DNA from: Chondrinema litorale | Lineage (GTDB): Bacteria > Bacteroidota > Bacteroidia > Cytophagales > Flammeovirgaceae | Assembly (NCBI RefSeq): GCF_026250525.1 | Contig: NZ_CP111043.1 | Coordinates: 434,001-498,000 of the forward strand | DNA: 64,000 nucleotides | Direction: 5' to 3' | Part shown: positions 1 to 8,772 of the stretch, one piece after another | Numbering within the stretch: the stretch's first letter is position 1 | Layout: every line of letters begins with the position of its first letter | Position numbers and translations under genes: made by a program | The notes under the pieces: model-generated | The model's database searches: none | The model's input: the letters and a program-made list of their open reading frames with translations, nothing else | Told to the model about the DNA's origin: nothing

Positions 1-2014
1 CACCAGCATCGTTATAGTTTGCATCGTACTGTAATAAAGCTTGATATTTATTTATTCCGATATTAGAGTTACCAGAAAGACCATAAGATGCTCTCAGTTT
101 TAAGTTGTTAAGTACATTTAATTCTGACATAAATAACTCTTCTGTAATATTCCATGCTGCACCAACTGACCAGAAACTACCAAATCTTAAACCTTCAGCA
201 AACTTTGAAGAACCCTCGCGACGATAAGTGAAATCTGCTACATATTTACCCATGTAGTTGTAGTTCAACATACCTAAGTAAGATGTGTTTGCCCAATCCT
301 CAAAATCAGAGCTTGCATCGTAGTTAGCACTCGTACTTGATACATATGTTAGACCTTCAGCAGGGAAGTTTTCACCATATGCATACACAGAGTTGTATTT
401 ATTTTTCTGATACTCAACAAGAGCTAAAACACCGAAGTTATAATTGTTAATGCTTAAAGAATAATCTAAAGAGTTTTGAGCAACATAGTTAAAGTTTCTT
501 TGCGTGTACTCATAAGCATCTGCTCCGGCACCATGAATTTTATCTTCAAATCTGTGTAGGTTCGTAATGTTGAAATCTGTATTGAAAAGTGATTTAAACT
601 TAAGATTATCAATAATTTCCCACTCTAAAGAAGAATTATTTATTAAACGAGTTAGATTACTTTTAAAAAAGTTTTTTTCTTGAGTATATACAGTATTGAA
701 AACTGAAGTATTTAAATCTGTATTGATGCTTCCATCTTCGTTGTATGGATGCTCCCAAGGACTCATAAAATATTTAGTAAGGTGTGGGTTTTCAAAATAA
801 GCACCTTGCTCTAAAAATCCGTTTTGAATAGTGTTAGCAATGGTTGTGTTAGAAGAGAACTTGATTCTTTTAGTTAAATCTCTACCATAGTTCAACTTAG
901 CAGTAACTCTTTGGAAATCTGAACCTATAACTGTTGCCTCAGTTTTATTATAACCTAATGAAGCGTAAAAGTTAGAAACATCATCTCCGCCAGAAGCAGA
1001 AATATTATAGTTTTGAACAACTGCATCTTTATTAGTTACAGCGTCAGACCAACCACCATCTACACCATCCCAACTTTGTAATCTACCTCCATCTAGGTCG
1101 TTATCTACCATAAAATCGTAAGCCTCATTTTTAGAAAAGCCATTCGCTTCACCATAAGTATTGTAGATTGCTTCTAAAAGTAATTCTTCGCGTTGTTCTC
1201 CATTTAATGGAGTTAAACCTTTGGTAGCATTGTTTTGGAAACTATATGTTGCACTAAAATTGAATTTGGCTTGGCCAGAGCTACCTTTTTTAGTAGTTAT
1301 TACTATTACACCGTTTGAGCCTCTAGCCCCATATGCTGCTGTTGCAGAAGCATCTTTTAATACAGTAATACTTTCAATATCATTACTGTTAATTGAAGAA
1401 AGCGCACTTAGAGAACTAGTTGTGGTACTACCAGAAAAATCATCATTAATCATTGGTACACCATCAATTACAAAAAGAGGTTGGTTACCGGCTGTAATAG
1501 TACCTACTCCCCTAATTCTAATATCTTGTGTTGAACCTGGCGTACCAGAAGAAGCAGAGATATTTAGACCAGGAACTTTACCCTGTAGCGTTTGATCTAT
1601 AGATGTTACTGGGATATCTTTTAAATTATTACCCGTTATCTGCACAGTTGAACCAGTTACTTCATTTTTTCTTTTACTGGTATAACCCATTACCATTATC
1701 TCTTCTAGCTGCTCTATACTTTCTGCTAAAGAAACATCTATATTAGTTTTTGAACCAATCTCAACCTCCTGAGTTTCAAAACCAATATAAGTAAATATTA
1801 ATGTGTTATTCCCTTGTGGTATAGAGACCTTATATCTCCCATTAATATCTGTAATTGTTCCAATTGCTGAACCCTTTAAAATAACATTTACACCAGGAAG
1901 TGGTGAATTGTCAGTAGCTGAAATAATTGTTCCGGAGATAGTCCGGTCTTGTGTAAAGCCTACAGAAAGGCTCAGAACCACTAAAATGGTTAAGAAATAT
2001 GGCGAATATTTCAT
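1..2014 (-). CDS. SusC/RagA-family TonB-dependent outer-membrane receptor, 5' part
   Basis: About 671 N-terminal residues are present; the rest runs off the left edge. A signal peptide (MKYSPYFLTILVVLSLSVG) is followed by a carboxypeptidase-regulatory-like fold (TISGTIISATDNSPLPGVNV) and then a plug domain with the SusC-type signatures IRGVGTI, PLFVIDGVPM, IESITVLKDASATAAYGARG and GVIVITTKKG. The beta-barrel then begins. Family members import oligosaccharides or peptides through the outer membrane, powered by TonB, with a SusD lipoprotein as lid. The partner susD would lie outside the window to the left. The ATG at 2014 is chosen because it gives a full signal peptide. Its upstream region is cut at 2220 by an IS982 element, leaving about 206 bp of leader. 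The substrate cannot be inferred from the sequence. Confidence 0.93.
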   Translation of the reverse strand, partial: MKYSPYFLTILVVLSLSVGFTQDRTISGTIISATDNSPLPGVNVILKGSAIGTITDINGRYKVSIPQGNNTLIFTYIGFETQEVEIGSKTNIDVSLAESIEQLEEIMVMGYTSKRKNEVTGSTVQITGNNLKDIPVTSIDQTLQGKVPGLNISASSGTPGSTQDIRIRGVGTITAGNQPLFVIDGVPMINDDFSGSTTTSSLSALSSINSNDIESITVLKDASATAAYGARGSNGVIVITTKKGSSGQAKFNFSATYSFQNNATKGLTPLNGEQREELLLEAIYNTYGEANGFSKNEAYDFMVDNDLDGGRLQSWDGVDGGWSDAVTNKDAVVQNYNISASGGDDVSNFYASLGYNKTEATVIGSDFQRVTAKLNYGRDLTKRIKFSSNTTIANTIQNGFLEQGAYFENPHLTKYFMSPWEHPYNEDGSINTDLNTSVFNTVYTQEKNFFKSNLTRLINNSSLEWEIIDNLKFKSLFNTDFNITNLHRFEDKIHGAGADAYEYTQRNFNYVAQNSLDYSLSINNYNFGVLALVEYQKNKYNSVYAYGENFPAEGLTYVSSTSANYDASSDFEDWANTSYLGMLNYNYMGKYVADFTYRREGSSKFAEGLRFGSFWSVGAAWNITEELFMSELNVLNNLKLRASYGLSGNSNIGINKYQALLQYDANYNDAG

Positions 2015-2220
2015 CCTTATATAATTTGATTGTTTTGTGGTTTTAAAAACTCAGTTAGTAATTGCCATTTCACTAGGGTGTAAAACAGCTTGAAACATTT
2101 GTAATAAGTCTCAGTCAATTACTTATTATTAGTGCAAAGGACACTAACTATCAGACAATAAGTATTTGCAATACTTAATAGTACTGATGTAATTTCTTTA
2201 TCTAGGAGTGGTAATAATTA

Positions 2221-3133
2221 ACCCAAGTTGCGGTTTACAAAGATTTATGAATAGTGAAGGCAAAAATGAAGAGCACGATCTTAAGGATGAACCCTTGGGC
2301 AGTGACGGCATGGATTTTCAAAGGGAACCATGCCAAGATCTCAGAGAAAGTGGTCTCGATCCTTTTTCGCATCATGTCCTTCAAGTATGCCATGGCCGGA
2401 TGGTCTGGCCTTTTGGAATTTGACTTTCGGACCGCGAGTAGGTGGATGTGCTCAAGTTCTTTGTAATAATCTTCTGTCTCATAGTCTGTATAGGCACTAT
2501 CGGCGAACAGCTCACTGTCAGGGGGCAAATCGATATCCATACTCTTGAACGCGGTTATGTCATGGTAAGAGCCCGCACAGATGAAGTATTCGACCGGGAT
2601 GCCGTCCGAAGTGGCGATGACCTGGACCTTAAAGCCATAGAAGTACTCCCTTTTGGACATGTTCTTCCCTCTATAGGCCTTGTCGCCGAGCAGTCTGCAG
2701 TTGTTTATCCGGATGTTTTTGCAAACGGCGACCGGGAAAGAATCGATGAGGTACCGGCTATCGGTGTTCAGTTCTTTTATGGCCTGGCCGAGGGCAAAAA
2801 ACAAGCTTGAGATTGTTGGCGCGAGCCGATGCAGATGGCGGTTGAAATTGGATTTGTCGGGAAAATCAAACTGGTGGCCCTCTCTTAGATAAGCCCGTGC
2901 CCTTACATAGTTGCAACCGAAAAACCTGGCGGCCACAATGGCAGTGGTGATGATCTGGGCATCTGTCAGCTTGCGCATATGTCCCTCTTTTGGGCGCCCG
3001 ATTTTTAGATAATCGTCAAGAAAACAGTAAATTGCGATGGTGAAGTCTTCCATTGTAAATTAGGTTTGGCGACTAAAATTTACAATTAATTGGTTGACTT
3101 CACTTTATTTTCATTATATATCGCAACTTGAAT
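2221..3133 (-). mobile_element. IS982-family insertion sequence, apparently complete
   Basis: The element carries one transposase gene. It is bounded by imperfect inverted repeats: ACCCAAGTTGCG at 2221-2232 and, reading inward from the right, ATTCAAGTTGCG (complement of 3122-3133), 10 of 12 identical. It is flanked by the direct repeat TAATTA at 2215-2220 and 3134-3139, a plausible target-site duplication. That 6-mer is AT-rich and palindromic, so chance is possible. The element is visibly richer in GC than the DNA around it, which suggests recent arrival. Confidence 0.8.
2235..3053 (-). CDS. IS982-family DDE transposase
   Basis: A 272-residue transposase, slightly shorter than or within the usual range for the IS982 family. 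The catalytic triad can be placed at D104 (YLIDSFPVAV), D185 (LFADSAYTDYE) and E233 (KRIETTFSEI). The conserved GDKAYRGK block lies near residue 123. The N-terminal part (residues 1-80) resembles the family's DNA-binding region. The frame is intact with no internal stop, so the enzyme may be active. It is the only gene in the element. Codon use is GC-richer than the neighbouring host genes. Confidence 0.92.
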   Translation of the reverse strand: MEDFTIAIYCFLDDYLKIGRPKEGHMRKLTDAQIITTAIVAARFFGCNYVRARAYLREGHQFDFPDKSNFNRHLHRLAPTISSLFFALGQAIKELNTDSRYLIDSFPVAVCKNIRINNCRLLGDKAYRGKNMSKREYFYGFKVQVIATSDGIPVEYFICAGSYHDITAFKSMDIDLPPDSELFADSAYTDYETEDYYKELEHIHLLAVRKSNSKRPDHPAMAYLKDMMRKRIETTFSEILAWFPLKIHAVTAQGFILKIVLFIFAFTIHKSL

Positions 3134-3138
3134 TAATT

Positions 3139-3501
3139 AATAAGAAATAGTGATAGTTATTAAAGTAAATGCCAAGATTTACTCACATTCTATCTAATAG
3201 TATTTTGTTTCAGCTAAGAATTTCTTCTTTCAGAGATTTAATTAATTCACTAGAATAATGAAGGTTTAGACTAGTGTACCTTAAAAGGGTGTGTGCTTTA
3301 TTAATAGTAAGTGTGTTTGCGTGAGTAGAATTAGTCATTTTAATATTAGTTGTTAGTGAATATGTAGTTTAATATCACTAAGATATTTTAGCTACTTTTA
3401 ATTAGCAAAACATATGAACCTATATTCAAGTGTATTAGTATTTATTAATATAACCTAACTTTATAACCAAATAATACAATTTTTTTTTAATGGCATAAAA
3501 A
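3139..3501. other. Gap between the two insertion sequences
   Basis: AT-rich stretch between IS982 and the hairpin next to the IS3 element. It contains one possible 42-codon minus-strand ORF (3210-3338, listed separately). No RNA gene or other clear signal is seen. Confidence 0.5.
3210..3338 (-). CDS. Possible small ORF, 42 residues, unknown
   Basis: An ATG at 3338 opens a 42-residue frame ending at TGA 3210-3212. It begins MTNSTHANTLTINKAHTLL and ends with a charged helix-like tail (SSELIKSLKEEILS). It has no signal peptide or recognised motif. The composition looks protein-like rather than random, but the ORF is short and lies in an IS-rich gap. It may be a remnant or chance; I do not assign a function. 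Confidence 0.2.
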   Translation of the reverse strand: MTNSTHANTLTINKAHTLLRYTSLNLHYSSELIKSLKEEILS

Positions 3502-3534
3502 AAAGGATTGCTTATTAAAAGCAATCCTTTTTTA
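3502..3534 (-). terminator. Hairpin terminator, probably of the SPOR-like gene at 4962-5597
   Basis: The arms AAAAGGATTGCT and AGCAATCCTTTT pair around a short AT loop, with T/A runs on both sides, so it could work in either direction. No plus-strand gene precedes it. If the IS3 element (3545-4950) is removed, the hairpin sits about 20 bp after the stop codon of the minus-strand SPOR-like gene, the usual place for its terminator. Confidence 0.7.
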
Positions 3535-3583
3535 AAATAGACTATGTCCCGTCCTGAATAAGCGTTACACAAAAAGTAACACT

Positions 3584-4018
3584 ATGAAGAAAGACAATGA
3601 ACCCCAGTATGTTAAGCGCACACAACGCGATTACAGTTATGCTTTTAAATTGCAGGTTGTTCAAGAAATAGAGAGCGGCTTTTTGGGAATAAAAGCGGCT
3701 CAACGAAAATATGGTATTCAAGGAAATGCTACGGTAAAAACTTGGCTGCTAAAATTTGGTAACTTAGATTGGGAGAATAAATCACATTTGAAAATGGAAA
3801 AATCCCCAGATCAAAAGCTTTTGGAGCTAGAAGACAAAGTCCGTTTACTAGAACAACAAAAAGCATCTCTAGAGAAGCGACTTGAAGATTCAGACAAGAA
3901 AGTGATCCTGTTTGATATGATGATAGATATTGCTGAAGCTGAGCTGAAAATACCCATCAGAAAAAAGTCTTTACCTCAACAGTTGATCGATTCAAGGTTG
4001 AACAAAAAGGGAGTGTGA
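3584..4018 (+). CDS. IS3-family transposase OrfA (helix-turn-helix protein)
   Basis: A 144-residue protein. The N-terminal helix-turn-helix region (YSYAFKLQVVQEIESG...AAQRKYGIQGNATVKTWL) binds the element ends in this family. A leucine-rich coiled coil follows (roughly residues 80-110, KLLELEDKVRLLEQQKASLE), typical of OrfA multimerisation. Its stop codon overlaps the GTG of orfB by four bases (GTGA), with orfB in the -1 frame relative to orfA. That matches IS3 organisation, where OrfA and the OrfAB fusion are both made. The gene itself looks intact. Confidence 0.88.
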   Translation: MKKDNEPQYVKRTQRDYSYAFKLQVVQEIESGFLGIKAAQRKYGIQGNATVKTWLLKFGNLDWENKSHLKMEKSPDQKLLELEDKVRLLEQQKASLEKRLEDSDKKVILFDMMIDIAEAELKIPIRKKSLPQQLIDSRLNKKGV

Positions 4019-4910
4019 TACGGGCTTGTGAACTGTTGGGGATCAGTAGGCAGGTTTACTACCGCTCTATCAAAAGGAGGAGGTTAAAACAAGAAATAGC
4101 CACACAAGTAATTGCTATGGTACAAGAGGTACGCTTGAAAATGCCACGAATTGGCACACGAAAGTTATATCATTTGCTCTATGAACAGCTCAGAGAGTTA
4201 GGTGTTGGTCGAGATAGGTTATTCTCCATTATGAAAGCTAACCATTTACAAATAGTCCCGATGAAGCAATACCATGTCACCACAGACTCTCACCATCGAT
4301 TTAGAAAGCATAAAAACCTTATCGAAAATTTTTATATCGATAAGCCTGAGCAAGTCTGGGTATCCGACATTACTTACATTGGCACAAGGGAAAACCCGAT
4401 GTATTTATCATTAGTAACTGATGCCTACTCTAAGCAGATTATGGGATATAATGTATCAAATAGCCTAGATGCATCAGGAGCTGTAGAAGCTCTTCAAATG
4501 GCAATTACCAACCGACAATATCCTAAAAGGGAGTTGATTCATCATTCAGACAAAGGGCGCCTGCAAGGAGTACAGTACTGTTGTGATACCTATCAGCAGC
4601 TACTTCATAGTACTGAAATTGCTTGCAGCATGACAGAAAGTTATGATCCATATCAAAATGCAATAGCCGAAAGAGTAAATGGCCCCCATGGAATGGCATT
4701 TTAAAACACGAATTTATCTTAGGAATTACTACGTCAGATATAGAGCTAATGGACAAACTTATAGAACAGAGTATTTATATTTACAAACATGATCGGCCAC
4801 ATTGGAGCTGTTGGATGAACACTCCAGTTTTTATGCATCAACAAAACAAAGTCAAGATTAAGAACTATAGAAAGAAAAATAGCACCGAGTCTATTCCCGA
4901 TGCTACTTAA
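4015..4910 (+). pseudogene. IS3-family transposase OrfB, disrupted by two short insertions
   Basis: The integrase-like core is recognisable: VWVSDITYIG (first Asp), LIHHSDKG (second Asp) and NAIAERVNG (Glu). A 12-bp insertion at about 4557-4568 adds four residues after HSDKG, making the Asp-Glu gap 39 residues; removing it restores the canonical 35. A 14-bp insertion at about 4683-4696 after the codons for ERVN shifts the frame, so translation stops at 4704. Removing it restores GILKHEFILG and a normal C-terminus with RPHWS and NTPVFMHQQ up to TAA at 4908. Both inserts are flanked by 4-bp direct repeats (AAGG, ATGG). Transposase activity is very unlikely as the sequence stands. Confidence 0.85.
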
Positions 4911-4961
4911 TTTTATCTTAAAATCTGTATCGATTTTTTAGGACTAGTCAATAATAGAAAT

Positions 4962-5597
4962 TTATTCTCTACCAGTTCCACCGCTTTCTAATACGTCTTT
5001 AATGTCTTTTCTAGCATTATTTTCATAAGCTACAATCCAAGCGTCTTTTACGCCCATTTCTCTTAAATATTTCTTAAAAGTATCTGCTTCCCAATAATCT
5101 CTAAAGAAACCAATTGTATACTTTTTAATACCGTCTTCGTCTTCAGTCCAAAAATTACCTTTTTCTTGGAATTGAGATAAATCTTTGTTTCTAAATGCAC
5201 CGATTTGCACCTTATAAACTATACCTTGTGTGTAGTCGTCTCCACCTTCAGTTACGTTTTTACCGCAATCACTTTGGATGTCTGCCAATTTCTTTTGCAA
5301 ATCAACAACTTCTTGCTCTTTAGAAGAAACTAAAGACTGTTGATCTTTAATTTGATTTTCAAGACTTGTAATGTTTTTCTTTAATGCTGAATTCTCTGCT
5401 GTAAGGGTGTTTACATCCTCATACATTGCTTTAAATTTTAGAGGATCCATATCTTTCATCTTACTTTTCCACTTCTTAGCCTCTTTTTTAGCTTGTTTTT
5501 TTTCTTTTTTACTCTTCTTCTGTGCATACGCACTTTCCATTAAACCTCCACCTAAAACAAATAATGATAGTAAGGTGATAATAAATAAATTTTTCAT
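4962..5597 (-). CDS. Secreted coiled-coil protein with SPOR-like C-terminal domain
   Basis: A 211-residue protein when started at ATG 5597 (MKNLFIITLLSLF), which gives a normal signal peptide ending near ESAYAQ; an in-frame ATG at 5618 adds seven residues. A lysine-rich stretch (QKKSKKEKKQAKKEAKKWK) follows, then a coiled coil (about residues 55-105). The C-terminal module (VYKVQIGAFRNKDLSQF...YTIGFFRDYWEADTFKKYL...DAWIVAYENN) has the pattern of a SPOR domain, which binds denuded peptidoglycan. It probably acts in the periplasm or at the outer membrane, but its precise role is unknown. An IS3 element begins 11 bp after its stop and separates it from its terminator. Confidence 0.75.
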   Translation of the reverse strand: MKNLFIITLLSLFVLGGGLMESAYAQKKSKKEKKQAKKEAKKWKSKMKDMDPLKFKAMYEDVNTLTAENSALKKNITSLENQIKDQQSLVSSKEQEVVDLQKKLADIQSDCGKNVTEGGDDYTQGIVYKVQIGAFRNKDLSQFQEKGNFWTEDEDGIKKYTIGFFRDYWEADTFKKYLREMGVKDAWIVAYENNARKDIKDVLESGGTGRE

Positions 5598-5913
5598 ACA
5601 AGACTTTTTTATATGCATAAACTAATTTCTAAAAAATATATTCTTCCTGAATATTGTATTACTGTAAGATTAAATGAGATAAAAAATATAATAGTATATC
5701 AAAAAAGTGATAATTAACAACGGCTAACAAAAAATATAGCAATTAGTTTGATTAAATGGTAACAGAGGATATTTAACTTAGCTCAAAAAATTCTTATTTG
5801 TTTAATCATTATACTTCAAAAAGTAACCCAAATATAAAAAATTTAAGTTTCAATGATTTTATTTTCCGACAAAAACGCCCATAAAAGTCGGTGTAACTAG
5901 TATTTTACAGGAT
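5598..5913. other. Intergenic region upstream of the SPOR-like gene
   Basis: AT-rich DNA between the 3' end of the helicase gene and the 5' end of the SPOR-like gene, both on the minus strand. It probably holds the promoter of the latter. No clear promoter motif, hairpin or ORF is seen. Confidence 0.4.
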
Positions 5914-8403
5914 TTATCCGTTTATGCTTCCTGCATATTCTTCTAATCTTAACTGCATTTTAGCAATACGCTCCTCTACACTCTCAGAGCTTATTTTCTC
6001 TCTTAACCTATCTACAACTATTGGAAATGAAAAAGGAGTAAATCTTGGAGGCTTTTTAATTACAATTTTCTGATGCTTTATTTTGTCCAAAACTTTAATT
6101 AATCTGCCTTTTTCTAACTGTAAATCGACCACCTCATTAAAAGCTTGTTTGATTAAGAGATTATCAGAATCATATTCAGAAAACACATTAAACAACAACT
6201 CTGAAGAAGCTTGTAAGTGTCTACTTGCTTTATTTTTTCCGGGATAGCCTTGAAAAATTAGACCTGAAATAACAGCAATTTCTCTAAATCTTCTTTTTGC
6301 CATTTCTGCTTCATTAATACTTTGCTCAATATCGAAAAGCAAATTTTCTGTACTAAACAAATCTAGCTCTAGGGCATGCTCAAGAGGTATTTCAGTATCT
6401 GCCAAAAGCTCAAAGCCATAATCATTCATGGCAAATGAAAAAGTGATGGGTGTAATCTGACTAATTCTATATGAGATTAAAGCAGCCATAATCTCATGTA
6501 CCATTCTTCCTTCGAATGGATAAACAAATAGATGATAGCCTTCTTTACTCTGTACGCTTTCTATTAAAAACTCATTTTTCTTAGGAATAACTGACCAGCT
6601 TTCTTGTAAATCTAACAGAGGATATATTTTCTTAAGTTCTACATCATCGCTAATAATATGATTATCAAGCTTATCTCTAATTAATTGGGAGAGCTCCGAA
6701 GAAAGCGGCAACCTCGCCCCCATCCATCGAGGGACTTGAGCAGTTTTTCGCTTACTTCGTTTAACGAAAGCGGTCATCTTATCTATCTTCACAAACTCTA
6801 GTGCTTTGCCCGAAAACCAGAAAACATCTCCGGGCTTTAATCTTGCAATAAAATATTCTTCCACTGTGCCCACATATCCACCAGATGAATATTTAATTTT
6901 TACAACTGGCTCCCCTACTATTGTGCCCATAGACATTCGATGTCGCATTGCTGTTTTTCGAGATAGTACTTTGAAAACATCATTTTCTATCTGCACTTTA
7001 TTAAACTCTTCATAAGCACCTAAACTCTCACCACCAGAAGTAATAAATTGCAAGCACCACTCCCACTCTTCTTTACTTATACCTTTATAGGCAAAAGTTT
7101 TTCGTACTTCTTTAAAAATTTCATCTGGAAGAAAGCCATCCGAAACTGCAAGCGTCACCAAGTATTGAATAAGTACATCCAATGGTTTGTAAATAGGATT
7201 TCTAGATTCCATATGGCTAATATCATCCAATTCAGAAACCTCTCTTACTGCTTGCCTCAAAGCAGCTCCTTCTACCAACTCTAGTGAATGTGTTGGCAAA
7301 AAATAAATTTTACTAGTTGCATCTGGTCTATGTCCACTTCTACCAGCTCTTTGCATAAACCTACCTACACCTTTTGGCCCACCTATTTGAATAACAGTAT
7401 CTACCGGTCTAAAATCTACCCCTAAATCTAGACTGGAAGTGCAAACCACTACTTTGAGTTTATTTTCGTGAATGGCATTTTCTACCCACTCTCTAATTTC
7501 TTTATCAAGCGAACCATGGTGCATGGCAGCCAAACCAGCAAATTGTGGTGCTTTCTCCATCAGTTTCTGATACCAGATTTCTGTTTGCGCTCTGGTATTG
7601 GTGAAAATTAAAGTAGAACTGCTTTCTTCCAGAATTGGAATAATCTTATCAATTAGGTTGATACCCAGATGACCTGCCCAAGGGAATTTTTCAACTTTAT
7701 CTGGAAGTATTGAAACTACTTCGATTTTCTTCTTTATTCCAGTTCTAATGATGGTAGCTTCATTTCCGGCAACTACACTTGCTGCTTGCTTTAAATTACC
7801 AATAGTAGCTGATATTCCCCAAGTTTTTAAATCTGGTTTAATGGCTCTTAACCTCGATAAACCTAACTCTACTTGCACTCCTCTCTTACTGCCCAACAGT
7901 TCGTGCCATTCGTCTACAATTACAGCCTTAAGGTTCTTAAAGAAATCAGGATAATTTTTTTGAGCCAACATTAAATGCAGACTCTCAGGCGTAGTGATTA
8001 AACATTCTGGTGCATTCTTTTTTTGTTTCTGTCTTTCTGTAGTAGAAGTATCACCAGTTCGGTAAGCTATTCGCCATGGAATTTCTAATTCATAACAAAT
8101 TGCTTCCATCGCTTTGTGGATGTCTTTTGTAAGCGCCCTCAGTGGAGTAATCCACAAAACTTGCAATCCATTTTTTCTGTAATCTTTCCAATCTGTTGGA
8201 TGGTTATTGATATACTCCAATAAACAAGGAATCCAAAGCGCATAGGTTTTACCACTTCCGGTAGGTGCGTTTAACAATCCACTTTCACCATTTAGATATG
8301 CCTGCCAACAATCTTTTTGAAATTGGAAAGGTTGCCAATTCCGTTGCTTAAACCATTCTTGAATTAAATTAAGCTTACTGTTAGTTAGTTCGTTTGAAGC
8401 CAT
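5914..8403 (-). CDS. Ligase-associated DEXH-box DNA helicase (Lhr-related)
   Basis: An 829-residue superfamily 2 helicase. Motif I APTGSGKT is at residues 46-53. The DEAH-type motif reads DEWHELLG, motif III is GISATIGN, and the C-terminal RecA lobe has HHGSLD, VCTSSLDLGVDF and QRAGRSGHRP. The roughly 400 C-terminal residues match the Lhr-type winged-helix and core extension. Length and the N-terminal WFKQRNWQPFQFQ block fit the family usually encoded beside an ATP-dependent DNA ligase, an MBL-fold exonuclease and a phosphoesterase, thought to act in DNA repair. None of these partners lies next to it here, so it is an orphan member or the set is dispersed. Confidence 0.88.
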   Translation of the reverse strand: MASNELTNSKLNLIQEWFKQRNWQPFQFQKDCWQAYLNGESGLLNAPTGSGKTYALWIPCLLEYINNHPTDWKDYRKNGLQVLWITPLRALTKDIHKAMEAICYELEIPWRIAYRTGDTSTTERQKQKKNAPECLITTPESLHLMLAQKNYPDFFKNLKAVIVDEWHELLGSKRGVQVELGLSRLRAIKPDLKTWGISATIGNLKQAASVVAGNEATIIRTGIKKKIEVVSILPDKVEKFPWAGHLGINLIDKIIPILEESSSTLIFTNTRAQTEIWYQKLMEKAPQFAGLAAMHHGSLDKEIREWVENAIHENKLKVVVCTSSLDLGVDFRPVDTVIQIGGPKGVGRFMQRAGRSGHRPDATSKIYFLPTHSLELVEGAALRQAVREVSELDDISHMESRNPIYKPLDVLIQYLVTLAVSDGFLPDEIFKEVRKTFAYKGISKEEWEWCLQFITSGGESLGAYEEFNKVQIENDVFKVLSRKTAMRHRMSMGTIVGEPVVKIKYSSGGYVGTVEEYFIARLKPGDVFWFSGKALEFVKIDKMTAFVKRSKRKTAQVPRWMGARLPLSSELSQLIRDKLDNHIISDDVELKKIYPLLDLQESWSVIPKKNEFLIESVQSKEGYHLFVYPFEGRMVHEIMAALISYRISQITPITFSFAMNDYGFELLADTEIPLEHALELDLFSTENLLFDIEQSINEAEMAKRRFREIAVISGLIFQGYPGKNKASRHLQASSELLFNVFSEYDSDNLLIKQAFNEVVDLQLEKGRLIKVLDKIKHQKIVIKKPPRFTPFSFPIVVDRLREKISSESVEERIAKMQLRLEEYAGSING

Positions 8404-8772
8404 CTTAGGAATAAATATTTGTTCAGAAACTCTTGATTATTAATACTTTAATGAGAATGAATGTTTGCAAAAAATTTCACTTTCTAAAAATAAATAATAT
8501 TTATCATTCCCATTCCCTCAAAACTCCAAATAATAATTTGACAACATTACAGCATTTTCTACCAATTAATTTGGGTATTAATTGATGCAAGAATAATATT
8601 ACTACCTCAAAAAGAGTATTCTATTAGTTTCTCAATACTACTTAATGTAAGCAAGATATACTGACTTAAAATTAGCTGTAGTAAATCAAAATACCTGTGT
8701 CAATAACTAAACTTTCAATCATTTTAAATCTACACACAAACTATTTAGAAAGTTTGTACAATCAATTTTTTA
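8404..8772. other. Divergent intergenic region, helicase / outer-membrane protein
   Basis: AT-rich spacer between the starts of two divergent genes, so it should hold two promoters. A loose inverted repeat, ATTAATT TGGGTA TTAATT, lies near 8567. Nothing else is recognised. Confidence 0.35.

Larger units (their letters stand above)
3545..4950 (+). mobile_element. IS3-family insertion sequence, decayed
   Basis: The element contains overlapping orfA and orfB. Its ends read TG...CA with imperfect inverted repeats. The left end at 3545 has GTCCTGAATAAGCGTTACA, and the complement of the right end has GTCCTAAAAAATCGATACA. I see no convincing target-site duplication (flanks ACTA and ATAA). orfB carries a 12-bp and a 14-bp insertion, the second shifting the frame, so the element is probably not autonomous. 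It separates the SPOR-like gene from its terminator. Confidence 0.78.

Noticed and set aside
1221..1595. Plus-strand frames of 124 and 73 residues inside the susC gene
   Set aside because: They are antisense to conserved plug-domain sequence and are shadows of the real gene.
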